Under the pieces are notes generated by a model, which was not told the DNA's origin, did not search any database, and was given only the letters and a program-made list of their open reading frames with translations. From Sinomicrobium weinanense (lineage in GTDB: Bacteria; Bacteroidota; Bacteroidia; Flavobacteriales; Flavobacteriaceae), in contig NZ_JAHKRR010000008.1 in the NCBI RefSeq assembly GCF_018863395.1, positions 104,346-168,345 of the forward strand: DNA of 64,000 nt. The letters run 5' to 3'. Positions 9,532-18,670 of the stretch are shown here, in pieces. How positions within the stretch are numbered: position 1 is the stretch's first letter; each line of letters begins with the position of its first letter. The position numbers and the translations under genes were made by a program.

Positions 9532-10008
9532 TTAGGTTAAAACCAGCAGGCATTCACCGGTCTTTTTTTTAAATCAAGGCATTTGACATATCTGAACAAA
9601 AAGAACAATTTTAATAGCACAAATACTAGTTTTTGCGCTAAAACTTACGGATTATTCTTTTTCTAAAAGCAGAACCATTTAAACCAAACACTAATCATAT
9701 ATACATTATTAAAGTATTATTTTTAATGATTTACGTAATTATTTCGACTTATTTTAACAATTTACTCAAAAATAACCCCTATTTCTCAGCTAATATATAT
9801 CAAAGATTTCTCATGAACAAACGTTTGTTCTTAATTTATTATATTTTCCTAAAAAAGTTAATAATCAAACTACGTTTCAACCCTTTAATTATGGGCATTC
9901 TAGTTAAAATCACCGTTTTTCCCCGTTCTTTAAATAAAATATTTGCACAAAATTTGCGCTATAATCAGACAGGGATTTAGTATCTTTGATTTTGTAAAAA
10001 TTTCCGTA
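9532..10008. promoter_or_regulatory. Divergent AT-rich control region
   Basis: A 477-bp gene-free, strongly AT-rich stretch between the nucleoside hydrolase (minus) and LacI (plus) genes. It contains a perfect operator-like palindrome at 9815-9830. A TAnnTTTG-type box for the minus strand (CAAAAATA read on the plus strand) lies at 9767-9774, and one for the plus strand (TATCTTTG) at 9981-9988, 20 bp before the LacI ATG. No convincing -33 element was seen for either. Confidence 0.55.
9815..9830. promoter_or_regulatory. Candidate LacI-family operator palindrome
   Basis: GAACAAACGTTTGTTC is a perfect 16-bp palindrome with the central CG typical of LacI/GalR operators. It lies 285 bp from the nucleoside hydrolase start and 179 bp from the LacI start, between the two candidate -7 boxes. 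Binding by the adjacent regulator is inferred. Confidence 0.6.
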
Positions 10009-11016
10009 ATGAAAAGAACAAGTATCACGGACATTGCGAAGGCCACAAATCTGTCTATATCTACAGTATCAAGAGTTATAAACGGAAAGGCCAGGGAATA
10101 CCGCATCGGGGAGAAGTCGCAGAAACTGGTATTGGAGACTGCTAAAAAACTCAATTACAAACCCAATCATGCGGCTGCTAATTTGCGCTCCGGCAAGAGC
10201 CATACCATTGCGCTGCTCATCCCTACACTGGACAATCCTTTTTTTGCAAGCCTGGCCAGCAAGATCAACAATGATATCAGAGAGGAAGGATATACGACCA
10301 TTTTGAGTGAAAGCGGTGAAAACCTCGATCGCGAAAAGGAAATTCTGAAAAACCTCCTGTCCAGAAACATTGAGGGATTGGTCATGGTGCCCTGCGGACA
10401 GGAGTTCGACCATATACTGGGGCTGGAAAGCAAAGAACTGCCCATCGTATGCGTGGACAGATATATTGATGAACTGGACCTCCCCTACGTATCCACAGAC
10501 AATTACTTCGGGGCTTATGAAGCAACAGAACTGCTGATCAATTCAGGGCACAGGAATATCCTGGGTATCCAGGGTGAGCTGCAGTCCATCCCCAATCAGC
10601 AAAGGGCACTGGGATTTACGGCAGCCCTGAAAGATGCGAACATAGACCTGGTGAACCTGAAAGGAGACAGTTTCAGTGTTCAGAACGGTTATCTGGAAAC
10701 AAAACTGGCACTTCAAAACCCGGATATCCCCACGGCCATCTTCGCCTTTAGCAACACCATTGCCCTCGGCTGCCTTAAGGCACTTAAAGAAGACCAGTTG
10801 AGAATACCCGAAGATGTGTCTTTGATATGCTTTGACGACCACCCCTTTCTTGAGTTTCTGTCAACACCGATAACCAGTGTGGCCCAGCCGGTAAGCGATA
10901 TTGCCAGGCTCTCTACGCGCTTCCTGTTTTCACTGATCAATAAAACTCCCCTCGAATCGCAGAAGATGCTGTTTAAGCCTCAAATAAAAATACGCGAGTC
11001 CATTAAGAAAATGTGA
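10009..11016 (+). CDS. LacI-family transcriptional regulator
   Basis: A 335-residue repressor. The helix-turn-helix is at residues 5-24 (SITDIAKATNLSISTVSRVI), the hinge at about 52-62 (NHAAANLRSGK), and a periplasmic-binding-protein-like sugar-sensing domain fills the rest (IALLIPTLDNPFFASLA). The frame stays open 22 codons further upstream, but the ATG at 10009 starts exactly at the conserved MKRTSITDIA and sits 20 bp after a TATCTTTG -7 box, so I chose it. It is divergent from the nucleoside hydrolase-ribokinase-transporter genes and probably controls them in response to ribose, a nucleoside or a phosphorylated product. Confidence 0.92.
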   Translation: MKRTSITDIAKATNLSISTVSRVINGKAREYRIGEKSQKLVLETAKKLNYKPNHAAANLRSGKSHTIALLIPTLDNPFFASLASKINNDIREEGYTTILSESGENLDREKEILKNLLSRNIEGLVMVPCGQEFDHILGLESKELPIVCVDRYIDELDLPYVSTDNYFGAYEATELLINSGHRNILGIQGELQSIPNQQRALGFTAALKDANIDLVNLKGDSFSVQNGYLETKLALQNPDIPTAIFAFSNTIALGCLKALKEDQLRIPEDVSLICFDDHPFLEFLSTPITSVAQPVSDIARLSTRFLFSLINKTPLESQKMLFKPQIKIRESIKKM

Positions 11017-11028
11017 TTGGAGTCTTGG

Positions 11029-11093
11029 AGTTGGTGAGGTAATGAATTCCGGCATTATATGTGTTACACTAAAAACTCCGGAACTCATCAACT
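11029..11093. terminator. Stem-loop between convergent lacI-type and cstA-like genes
   Basis: AGTTGGTGAG (11029-11038) pairs with CTCATCAACT (11084-11093) with one G-T pair, and an inner AATTCCGG/CTCCGGAA pairing extends the structure. It sits between two converging stop codons and overlaps the end of the cstA-like gene, so it could end transcription from both sides. There is no long T run. Confidence 0.5.
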
Positions 11094-12536
11094 TTGAACT
11101 GTTTTTACGATAATATTTTTATATTTCCGGATGTATGCCTGAAATAGTATCACAACCAGGGTTGTGGCTAAAAATCCTCCTCCGTAGGCATAATTATTCG
11201 GCAATTCAAATCCTTCCGGGGCTATCAGGATATAGGTTGTGCTCACTGCTGTCATAAATACAGCGGGAATATAGGTTACCCATGCCGGTTTATCCTGGAA
11301 AATAAGGTATGCTGTTATGGTCCACAGCACAACGACGGCCAGGGTTTGATTGCTCCATGCAAAATACCGCCACAGAATTCCGAAGTCTACCTGTGTCAGC
11401 ACAAATGCTATAACAAAAAGAGGAATACTTAAATAAAGCCTTTTTACCAGCTTTCGCTGATCCATTTTAAATATATCTGCCAGGATAAGCCTGCACGACC
11501 GAAAAGCGGTATCGCCTGAAGTGATGGGAGCTGCAACGATACCTATTAAGGCGAGGATGCCCCCCACTCCACCCAGCATATTCCGGGAAATTTCATTGGC
11601 TGCCCATGCCGTGTTATTATCATGGGTTGCCATAGCTTCATTGAGCCCTGAAACATCGCTAAAGAACACCATGGAAACCGCAGCCCAAACGAGAGCTACC
11701 ACACCTTCCGTGATCATGGCCCCGGAAAAAATTCCCTTTCCGGCCTTTTCACTTCGGATACAACGGGCCATTAACGGGGACTGGGTGGCGTGAAAACCGG
11801 AAATGGCGCCACAGGCAATGGTAACGAACAATATGGGAAAAAGCGGGGTTTCTTCGGGATCAGCGGTCATGTTCCTGAGGTTCGCCATGGTGATTTCCGG
11901 TATATGGTAGTCATCTGTAAATAATACGATCATCAACCCGGCGGTCATCAAAAACATCGCCAGGCCGAATAGGGGATAAAGTCGGCTGATCAGTTTATCA
12001 ATGGGTAGAAGTGTGGACAGGAAATAATATCCGAAAATGATCAGCACCCATATCCAGACACTAAAGGCCCCTGCGGTCATCCCGTCTATTATTTTGGCAG
12101 GCCCCATAACAAATACGGTCCCCACAAAAATGAGTAAAACAACAGTAAAAACACGCATCAGCTGTTTGATCCACGGCCCCAGGTAGATCCCCACCACTTC
12201 ACTGATACTCAAACCGTCGTGGCGAAGGGACAGCATCCCCGAAAAATAATCGTGGGCAGCTCCTGCAAAAATACTTCCAAGTACGATCCAGAGAAAAGCC
12301 GAAGGCCCGAACATGGCTCCTGCAATAGCGCCGAAAATAGGCCCCAGTCCGGCTATATTGAGGAACTGTATCATAAAGATCTTCCAGGCCGGCAGGGGAA
12401 CAAAATCAACATCATCCGTCATGCTCATCGCCGGGGTCGGACGATTTCTGTCAATCCCGAAGACTTTTTCGAGGAAAGATGCGTAAAATACATATCCCAG
12501 GATCAAAACTGCTATGGAAACTAAAAATGAAATCAT
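11088..12536 (-). CDS. cstA: CstA-family transporter (carbon starvation type)
   Basis: A 482-residue multi-helix membrane protein. The motifs FLNIAGLGPIFGAIAGAMFG and GAAHDYFSGMLSLRHDG are hallmarks of CstA, whose studied members import pyruvate or peptides. It is shorter than the roughly 700-residue enterobacterial form, but this length is usual in Bacteroidota. The ATG at 12536 (MISFLVSIAVLILG) was preferred over one 17 codons upstream because it starts at the first helix. It stands alone between a LacI regulator and the FAD oxidoreductase. Repeat copy C lies just upstream of its start. Confidence 0.88.
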   Translation of the reverse strand: MISFLVSIAVLILGYVFYASFLEKVFGIDRNRPTPAMSMTDDVDFVPLPAWKIFMIQFLNIAGLGPIFGAIAGAMFGPSAFLWIVLGSIFAGAAHDYFSGMLSLRHDGLSISEVVGIYLGPWIKQLMRVFTVVLLIFVGTVFVMGPAKIIDGMTAGAFSVWIWVLIIFGYYFLSTLLPIDKLISRLYPLFGLAMFLMTAGLMIVLFTDDYHIPEITMANLRNMTADPEETPLFPILFVTIACGAISGFHATQSPLMARCIRSEKAGKGIFSGAMITEGVVALVWAAVSMVFFSDVSGLNEAMATHDNNTAWAANEISRNMLGGVGGILALIGIVAAPITSGDTAFRSCRLILADIFKMDQRKLVKRLYLSIPLFVIAFVLTQVDFGILWRYFAWSNQTLAVVVLWTITAYLIFQDKPAWVTYIPAVFMTAVSTTYILIAPEGFELPNNYAYGGGFLATTLVVILFQAYIRKYKNIIVKTVQS

Positions 12537-12551
12537 TAAATTTTGGTTTGT

Positions 12552-12627
12552 AAAAGATTGATAGGAAATTGAAATGTTTAGAATCAATCTCCCGTGTTAT
12601 CGGGATTCAATCTTCCATCAATCTTTC
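12552..12627. repeat. Structured intergenic repeat, copy C (opposite orientation)
   Basis: A 76-bp member of the GATTGA/TCAATC family. Read on the minus strand it shows GATTGAATCCCG, then CGGGAGATTGA, in the order of copies A, B and D, so it is inserted the other way round on the plus strand. Its hairpin is CCCG-tgttat-CGGG. It lies between the cstA-like start and the stop of the FAD oxidoreductase gene. Confidence 0.75.
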
Positions 12628-12633
12628 GATCAA

Positions 12634-14358
12634 TCAGGGTAAAAGTCTTTGTCCGTCTGCGAGCAATTGTTTTCTCAGTGTCTCATACGGTATATCCTGA
12701 ACTGCTTTTTCTGTATTGACTGCCATAACTGCGATCGTTGCTGCTGATTGTCCCAGCACCATGAATACGGGTTCCATCCGGATTGATCCGAATGCGATAT
12801 GTGATGCACTTAAACAAACTGGGACCAACAGGTTTTCACATTCTTCCCTCGCAGGCACTATGGAGCGGTAGCTTATGGGATATGGCTTAAAGCCATGAGC
12901 TTCGACATTACCTTCATTCTGTACATATCCGTTGGCATCTACATAGCGTTGCACATGATGGGAATCCATACCGTAGGCAGCCAGCCCGATCGCATCTTCC
13001 GCGACCTTTAATCCTTCACAGTTGTGCTGGGTCATTACATAGTCGCTGATCATTCGCCTTGCCTCCCTGATATAAAGTTGTTGCTGCCATCCGTCGGCAC
13101 TCTCAAATTCGTCTTTCGCCGTCCCCCACCTGGAGACCTCTTTGCGAATTTTTTCCGGGATCCGCGGGTGGTTGGCCAGGGTCCACATCAATCCCATCTG
13201 ATAATTCTTATGATCTTCAATGATCTTTTCCCTTTCCTTATAAGAGGCTTCGGGATAGTCGTAGTTCATTCCGATATAATCCGTAGAAAAACCAAACCTG
13301 TTGTTCGTATCGGTCTTCCGGTTCGGCATTCGCGAATTGATCCAGGGGATTATTCCCTTGCCATAGCTATACATTTCTTCCAAAGCCCCTTTCCGGGCTT
13401 CAAAATTTCTAAATAACAACTCATAATCTTTCTCATCGTAGCCCGGAGGTTTTTGAAAGGGAATACGATTCTCGGGATGATCCGTCAGACACATTCTAAA
13501 GCAATAGGCCTGGACCTTTTGGTCTCCCTCACCTTCAAGCCCCGGCTTTTCATTGATATTGGGCAATAAACCACTGGAAGGATCGCCCTTGATCACATAT
13601 GGGTCCACCCCGGGGATCAGGTTGTGTTTGGATGCGTTAAAGGAAACCGGACCGGACAAAGACCTGTTGATCTTATTGAGCTGTACCCCGTTTAACGTCT
13701 CCCCGTATGTGGCATTGCTCTCACGCCCTACGGTATAGGTTATCCCGGCGGTGGCCATCAGATCTCCTTCATATGTGGCATCGATAAAAACGGTCCCGGT
13801 AAATGTTTTCCCGTCTTCCATTGTTATGGACTGTATCCTGCCATTGACTTTCTTAACGCCGGTCTCCCTGTTCAGTCTTTCGTTATATATGACTTCGATT
13901 TTTTCTTCAGCGATCATGTCCCGGAAAACAGAAAGTGCCGCCGAAGGTTCGAAGGTCCACATGCTGTTCTCTCCTTTCCCGGTCCTGGTCTGTCCGCCAT
14001 CGGAATATTCCTCCTTTTTTTGCCATTTCCAGTGCTTCGGATCGTCGTAATATTTTTTGATATTTTCATAGAACTCCCTCGAAATCCCGCCAATGGCCTG
14101 TTTGTTTCCAATGTCAGTTTGGCCCAGGCCTCCGGTGGTGAGCCCGCCTATTCTGTTTGTCGGCTCAATAAGTACGACAGATCTCCCCATTCTGCTGCAT
14201 TGAATGGCTGCTGTTACTCCTGCAGAAGTTCCTCCGTAAATAATTACATCTGCTTTTACCTGATCTTTAAATGCCGGTTGTTTGGATTTGCAGCTTGTCC
14301 ACAGGATCATGGCGAGGAAAACTAATATACAATGTCTGAAATAATTCATTATTTTCAT
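12634..14358 (-). CDS. FAD-dependent oxidoreductase lipoprotein
   Basis: A 574-residue protein of the FAD_oxidored group. A lipobox (LWTSC, lipid site C23) predicts membrane anchoring outside the cytoplasm. The dinucleotide-binding motif is [16 protein letters not shown], followed by [17 protein letters not shown], which is strongly conserved in this group. Homologues are frequent in loci for rhamnogalacturonan and other complex glycans, but their reaction is not established. How a secreted FAD enzyme gets its cofactor and passes electrons on is open. It is downstream of a run of sulfatases on the same strand, separated by repeat D and a MITE-like element. Confidence 0.88.
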   Translation of the reverse strand: MKIMNYFRHCILVFLAMILWTSCKSKQPAFKDQVKADVIIYGGTSAGVTAAIQCSRMGRSVVLIEPTNRIGGLTTGGLGQTDIGNKQAIGGISREFYENIKKYYDDPKHWKWQKKEEYSDGGQTRTGKGENSMWTFEPSAALSVFRDMIAEEKIEVIYNERLNRETGVKKVNGRIQSITMEDGKTFTGTVFIDATYEGDLMATAGITYTVGRESNATYGETLNGVQLNKINRSLSGPVSFNASKHNLIPGVDPYVIKGDPSSGLLPNINEKPGLEGEGDQKVQAYCFRMCLTDHPENRIPFQKPPGYDEKDYELLFRNFEARKGALEEMYSYGKGIIPWINSRMPNRKTDTNNRFGFSTDYIGMNYDYPEASYKEREKIIEDHKNYQMGLMWTLANHPRIPEKIRKEVSRWGTAKDEFESADGWQQQLYIREARRMISDYVMTQHNCEGLKVAEDAIGLAAYGMDSHHVQRYVDANGYVQNEGNVEAHGFKPYPISYRSIVPAREECENLLVPVCLSASHIAFGSIRMEPVFMVLGQSAATIAVMAVNTEKAVQDIPYETLRKQLLADGQRLLP

Positions 14359-14394
14359 TTTTAATTTTGGTCATCTTATCCTTGAACGATGTAT

Positions 14395-14516
14395 AAAAGA
14401 TTGATGCAGGATTGAATTAGATTGAATCCCTACTGCGTAGGGAGATTGACTTTAACAACGATCCAATCTCCTTCAATCTTGCGGCGTAGCCGAGGTTAAT
14501 CTCCTATCGATCTTTT
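14395..14516. repeat. Structured intergenic repeat, copy D
   Basis: A 122-bp copy with outer arms AAAAGATTGAT and ATCGATCTTTT. The first inner hairpin is CCCTAC-tgc-GTAGGG and the second CGGC-GTA-GCCG. Compared with copy A (CCCGAC/GTCGGG) both arms changed together, which keeps pairing intact. Confidence 0.85.
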
Positions 14517-14563
14517 GCCCTGTCAGTATATTGATTCTATCAAAAAACAAATTTTCTTATCTG

Positions 14564-14767
14564 CTTAAGAGACTGTCTAAATTCTTTTAATCCCTCTTTT
14601 AATAAAAGATTCTTTCATTTTTGGTCCCCTCCTAACTTCCCCTAAGGGGAGGAACATACAACTCCCCTCCGCTTGTGCTGAGTGTAGTCGAAGCATGGGA
14701 GGGCCGGGGGAGGACTTTTTACAAGAGATTATACTTCCTGAAAAAGTAAATTTAGACAGTCTCTAAG
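14564..14767. mobile_element. MITE-like element with terminal inverted repeats
   Basis: A 204-bp segment whose ends are inverted copies: AGAGACTGTCTAAATT at 14568-14583 and its exact complement at 14749-14764. The match extends to about 20 bp with a one-base gap. No open reading frame fills it. The interior holds GC-rich purine/pyrimidine blocks (CCCCTCC, GGGGAGG) that can fold. No target-site duplication was found. It lies between the FAD oxidoreductase start and a sulfatase stop. A non-autonomous transposon or a long RNA hairpin are both possible. Confidence 0.5.
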
Positions 14768-14780
14768 TTTAATTTAAAAT

Positions 14781-16304
14781 TCAACGTGTTGTTGAGCTTC
14801 CTTCTAATATTTTGTGCAATTCGCTTTTCATCTTCCCGACCTTATCGGGATATTGCTCCGCCAGATTGTTGCTTTCGGAGGGGTCATTCTGAAGGTCATA
14901 AAGCTCGTAACAGGTATTTCTCCCTTTTTTCGGGAATTTTATGAGCTTCCATTGCCCGTCCCTGAGCCCGTAGACATTACTACTGGATTGTACCACTATG
15001 GAGGTCCTTTTGTTGTCATTTTCCCCCTGAAAGGCAGTCAGGAGATTAAACCCGTCTGTTGTCGTTCCGTTCCCGAGTTCATATCCTGCTACGGGCGCCA
15101 ATGTTGCCATGACATCATTAAGCCCGAATAACTGGTCGCTCTTCACCCCGGCGGGAAAATGTCCCGGCCAGGCAGCGATAAGGGGAGTCCGTACGCCTCC
15201 CTCATAGGCGGTCCATTTGCCTCCCCGTAAAGGAAAATTGGGCTTGTGCCCGGCGGTATCCGTTCTGGTACCTTCCGGCATGTTATCACCGGGGTTCTTC
15301 GTCCCGAACTGGGAGCCGTTATCACTGGCAAACAGTATGATCGTATTTTCTTTAAGCCCTGATCTTTCCAATTCGTCCAAAATCTGCCCTACATAATGGT
15401 CCAGCTCATGTACGTAATCGGCATAAGCTCCTGCTCCGGTTACACCGATAAAATCCGGGTGCACAGCAAGCGGTACGTGGGGTACATAGGGGCTGAAATA
15501 GAGAAAAAAGGGCTTGTCGTTTTCCTTTTTCGAATACTCCCGGAGGTAGTCAATACTTTTTTCGGTAATAAAGGGCAGGTAATCTTCCAATGGGATCTTT
15601 TCCAGGTTTTCTGTACCGGAAGCTGCATCGATCGTATATTTCTTATGAATAACCGATCCCATAATCCTGTTACCGTCGAGAATCCAGCATTCGCTGGGAC
15701 TGCTAAATCCCAGCCACTGATCGAAACCCCGGTCCGTAGGTCCATCACTTACTGCCTGACTGACATCAATGTTTGCGCCATTATCTTCGGCATAAAATGC
15801 TCCGTATCCCGCAGGTTTTTTGCCATCGGTGGTAGGAAATAAAGTTCCCAGGTGCCATTTTCCGAAACCTGCTGTTTCATATCCCGCTTTTTTGAGCATC
15901 TGCGGCAAGGTGAGCTGACCCGGTGCTATCATGGATCGCTCATAGTTTTTCATCGCTCCGGATTTATTCCAGCTTCTCCACGGATAGGTTCCTGTCATCA
16001 GGGCATAACGTGAGGGGGAACAAACCGCCACAGGGCAATAGGCTTCCGTAAACATGATCCCCTGTGATGCCAGCTTGTCTATATTGGGCGTAGGGACTTT
16101 GGAATGCCGGTTATAAGCACCGAGGTCTCCATATCCCATATCATCCGCAAGGATGATCAATACATTGGGCCTGCCGGATCCCTTTTCGGGGGTGTGCCCG
16201 CAGGAAAATACCAGGAGAAGTCCTATTCCTATAATCCCGATACCGTATTTTATCCGGAACAAAAACACCGATTGGAGTACTGACCTGTTTTCTAATAATT
16301 TCAT
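14781..16304 (-). CDS. Sulfatase, arylsulfatase-A type, lipoprotein
   Basis: A 507-residue S1 sulfatase. The signal ends in the lipobox LVFSC (lipid site C35). The metal site is NVLIILADDMGYGDLG and the formylglycine motif C95-S-P-S-R99, followed by YALMTGTYPWRS. The conserved histidine stretches GKWHLG and FYFSPYVPH are present. It should cleave sulfate esters from a glycan fragment at the cell surface or in the periplasm. Its stop is 13 bp past the MITE-like element; its start is 13 bp from the stop of the next sulfatase gene, so the two are probably cotranscribed. Confidence 0.94.
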   Translation of the reverse strand: MKLLENRSVLQSVFLFRIKYGIGIIGIGLLLVFSCGHTPEKGSGRPNVLIILADDMGYGDLGAYNRHSKVPTPNIDKLASQGIMFTEAYCPVAVCSPSRYALMTGTYPWRSWNKSGAMKNYERSMIAPGQLTLPQMLKKAGYETAGFGKWHLGTLFPTTDGKKPAGYGAFYAEDNGANIDVSQAVSDGPTDRGFDQWLGFSSPSECWILDGNRIMGSVIHKKYTIDAASGTENLEKIPLEDYLPFITEKSIDYLREYSKKENDKPFFLYFSPYVPHVPLAVHPDFIGVTGAGAYADYVHELDHYVGQILDELERSGLKENTIILFASDNGSQFGTKNPGDNMPEGTRTDTAGHKPNFPLRGGKWTAYEGGVRTPLIAAWPGHFPAGVKSDQLFGLNDVMATLAPVAGYELGNGTTTDGFNLLTAFQGENDNKRTSIVVQSSSNVYGLRDGQWKLIKFPKKGRNTCYELYDLQNDPSESNNLAEQYPDKVGKMKSELHKILEGSSTTR

Positions 16305-16317
16305 CTGTTATGTTCAA

Positions 16318-17769
16318 TTATTCATTCCCTTTAAAAACACTTCTTTTTTTAATGCGTTGTTGCAGCGTTTTACTTAAATGGCGGATGGTATCCCGATGGG
16401 ATTCGTATTTAGCAAGGTTGTCAAATTCCCCCGGGTCATTGACCTTATCGTACAATTCCACTCCTTTTTCTCCTTTATCCCATTCGGTATAACGCCAGCG
16501 TGAAGTACGGAGGCTCCGCCCTCTGAATTTCCACCCTCGCCCTCTTTCTGAGCGGCGCTGAACGGCGGTATTGGCCAGCCCGCCAAATTCCGCTTCAGGA
16601 TCATCCAGCAAGGCTTTAAAACTTTTCCCCTGTAAATAGGAAGGGGCTTCCAGACCGGCTATGTCTGCTATGGTCGGATAAATGTCAGTAAATTCTATGA
16701 TTCTTGTCGTTCTTTCGGAAGCCCCTTTCATTCCGGGCACGGAAATAATTACCGGGGTATTGGTCGATTCTTCGAAAAGATTGCGTTTCTGCCACATGCC
16801 ATGTTCTCCCAGGCTATAACCGTGGTCGCTCATAAAGATCACTATGGTATTGTCTTTTAAGCCCAGTTCTTCCAGTGAGCGCATCACTTTTCCGACCTGT
16901 TCGTCCATAAAAGAGATACTGGCGTAATAAGCGCGTATAATTTCACGCTGTTGTTGCTGGGTCATTCCCATATCTTTCTTATAAACCCTGAGCGCAAGCC
17001 CGGGGATATCGTCCCTGTCATTGGGAGGGTTGTACGGCAGGGTTATTTTATCGGGGGGATACAGATCAAAAAACTTCCGGGGGGCAATATAGGGGCAATG
17101 CGGGCGAAAAAAACCGGCGGCGATAAAAAACGGTTTATCACCATGTTCCTTCAGGAGTTTTATAGTTTCACCGGCAACGAGTTCATCGGTATGAAGCGCC
17201 GTGGTATCGGGGACTGAAAGATAGGCGGCAGCCGAACCCAGGCCCATTTCGGGAGTAAAATTGATCACCTGGTCTTCCAGGGCAACATCAACCCCCTTCG
17301 GATTTACCACCTTGTTCCAGGAACGAGGGTCGTCCAAACCACTGGTTCCAATATCTCCCGGTACACCCATGTGAAAAATTTTCCCGACCCGCCCCGAAAA
17401 GTACCCGTTCTGTTTGAATAACTGCGGCATGGTCACCGCGTCGGGAACTTCAGTCCTGAAATATTTCTTGTTGCCCGGGGTTTTGGTCACGTCCGGGCTC
17501 AGTCCTGTGAGAATGGCCACCCGGCTCGGCCCGCACAAAGGCACTGTACAGTAGGCGTTCTGCAATGTCAACCCGTCTTTGGCCAGGGCATCTATATTCG
17601 GGGATTTTATCCGGTTGTTCCCGAAGGAGTTCAGGTCCGTACTCAGGTCATCTGCCATAATGAGCAGTACATTGTAATGTTCTCTGTCATTACCGGTTTT
17701 ATTCTTTTCCTGGGCGTATGAAACCAGTGTAATTCCCAGAAAAAGGCATTTTAACAGGTTGAATTTCAT
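16318..17769 (-). CDS. Sulfatase, iduronate-2-sulfatase-like
   Basis: A 483-residue S1 sulfatase with a signal peptide (MKFNLLKCLFLGIT to SYAQ). The N-terminal NVLLIMADDLSTDLNSFGN and the formylglycine motif CGPSR (C79), with SRVAILTGL behind it, resemble the iduronate-2-sulfatase-like subgroup. YIAPRKFFDLYPPDKI and the GEHGMWQKRNLFEEST block are also typical of it. An ATG ten codons upstream is possible, but the chosen one starts at the signal peptide. Homology to iduronate sulfatases does not prove that substrate, since this subgroup also acts on algal glycans. It is the second of four clustered sulfatases. Confidence 0.93.
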   Translation of the reverse strand: MKFNLLKCLFLGITLVSYAQEKNKTGNDREHYNVLLIMADDLSTDLNSFGNNRIKSPNIDALAKDGLTLQNAYCTVPLCGPSRVAILTGLSPDVTKTPGNKKYFRTEVPDAVTMPQLFKQNGYFSGRVGKIFHMGVPGDIGTSGLDDPRSWNKVVNPKGVDVALEDQVINFTPEMGLGSAAAYLSVPDTTALHTDELVAGETIKLLKEHGDKPFFIAAGFFRPHCPYIAPRKFFDLYPPDKITLPYNPPNDRDDIPGLALRVYKKDMGMTQQQQREIIRAYYASISFMDEQVGKVMRSLEELGLKDNTIVIFMSDHGYSLGEHGMWQKRNLFEESTNTPVIISVPGMKGASERTTRIIEFTDIYPTIADIAGLEAPSYLQGKSFKALLDDPEAEFGGLANTAVQRRSERGRGWKFRGRSLRTSRWRYTEWDKGEKGVELYDKVNDPGEFDNLAKYESHRDTIRHLSKTLQQRIKKRSVFKGNE

Positions 17770-17826
17770 ATTTTTTTGATTTATGCAACGTGTATTCATG
17801 GTATTCAGTCCGGAAAAGGTTCTGAA

Positions 17827-18504
17827 CTACGGGGTACTTTCTTTATTTGTCACCAGCAACGGGCCTATTTGTTCCTGCCAGATGGTATAGCCCCGGGGAT
17901 TCATATGCAGTTTATCCTTTTTGAAAATATAGGGAAGTGGCTTCCCCCTTTCGTTGAGCATATGAGTGGCTACATCGACATAGGCTACATTTTGTTTTCT
18001 CCTGATAAAACGCTCAATACGGCGGTTGGCCTCGGCCATATCGGGATACTTGCGCCAACGGGTAATACTGGGTTTTATGGATACAAAGATCAGCCGGGCC
18101 CCGGGAAGTTCCTTTTTAAACCGCCTGTGAAATTTTTTGAAAAGCCTCTTCACTTTTCCGGGTGACTTTCCTGAAGCTATATCGTTCTCACCGGAATACA
18201 GCACTACCTGATCCGGTTTGTATTTGGCGATGATATCATCAAAATAATACAGGGCATCAAAAAGACGGGAGCCTCCGAAACCCCGGTTAATAACCCTGTG
18301 ATCGGGGAAACAGGAATCCAGTTGTTTCCAACCTCCGACCGAAGAACTCCCGGTAAATACAATGACACCCGGATCGGGCATAGACCGGGCATCCTGCTGC
18401 TTAAACCTGTTTATCTGCTTCTGAAAGACAAGAGGATTATCTGGCCTTTGCGCGTAAGTTCCCGATGGTATGGAGATCAATAAAATTAAAAGTAGATATT
18501 TCAT
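17827..18504 (-). CDS. SGNH/GDSL-type esterase, secreted
   Basis: A 225-residue secreted hydrolase with a signal peptide ending near GTYAQ. Block I is VIVFTGSSSVGGW with the nucleophile serine, block III is YSGENDIASGK, and the catalytic pair is in DKLHMNPRGY. This layout fits carbohydrate acetyl-esterases, so the enzyme may remove O-acetyl groups from the same glycan the neighbouring sulfatases act on. The frame opens 18 codons earlier, but the ATG at 18504 begins a clean signal peptide. It sits between two sulfatase genes on the same strand. Confidence 0.88.
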   Translation of the reverse strand: MKYLLLILLISIPSGTYAQRPDNPLVFQKQINRFKQQDARSMPDPGVIVFTGSSSVGGWKQLDSCFPDHRVINRGFGGSRLFDALYYFDDIIAKYKPDQVVLYSGENDIASGKSPGKVKRLFKKFHRRFKKELPGARLIFVSIKPSITRWRKYPDMAEANRRIERFIRRKQNVAYVDVATHMLNERGKPLPYIFKKDKLHMNPRGYTIWQEQIGPLLVTNKESTP

Positions 18505-18670
18505 ACATTTATTTTTTAGCTGGTAGAAAGACGGTGATTGGTGATTCATGGATACCATATATATTTTTCATTAGCTTATTCGCCTTTATTTAATCAACTT
18601 TCCCGGGGTAAATTCACGAGATATTCAAACGAGCAAGCCTTAACTCATTTCGAGACACAGCATCGGGAGA

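Noticed and set aside
14564..14767. Remnant of an insertion sequence with transposase
   Set aside because: No frame of useful length or transposase motif is present, so only a MITE-like call is justified.
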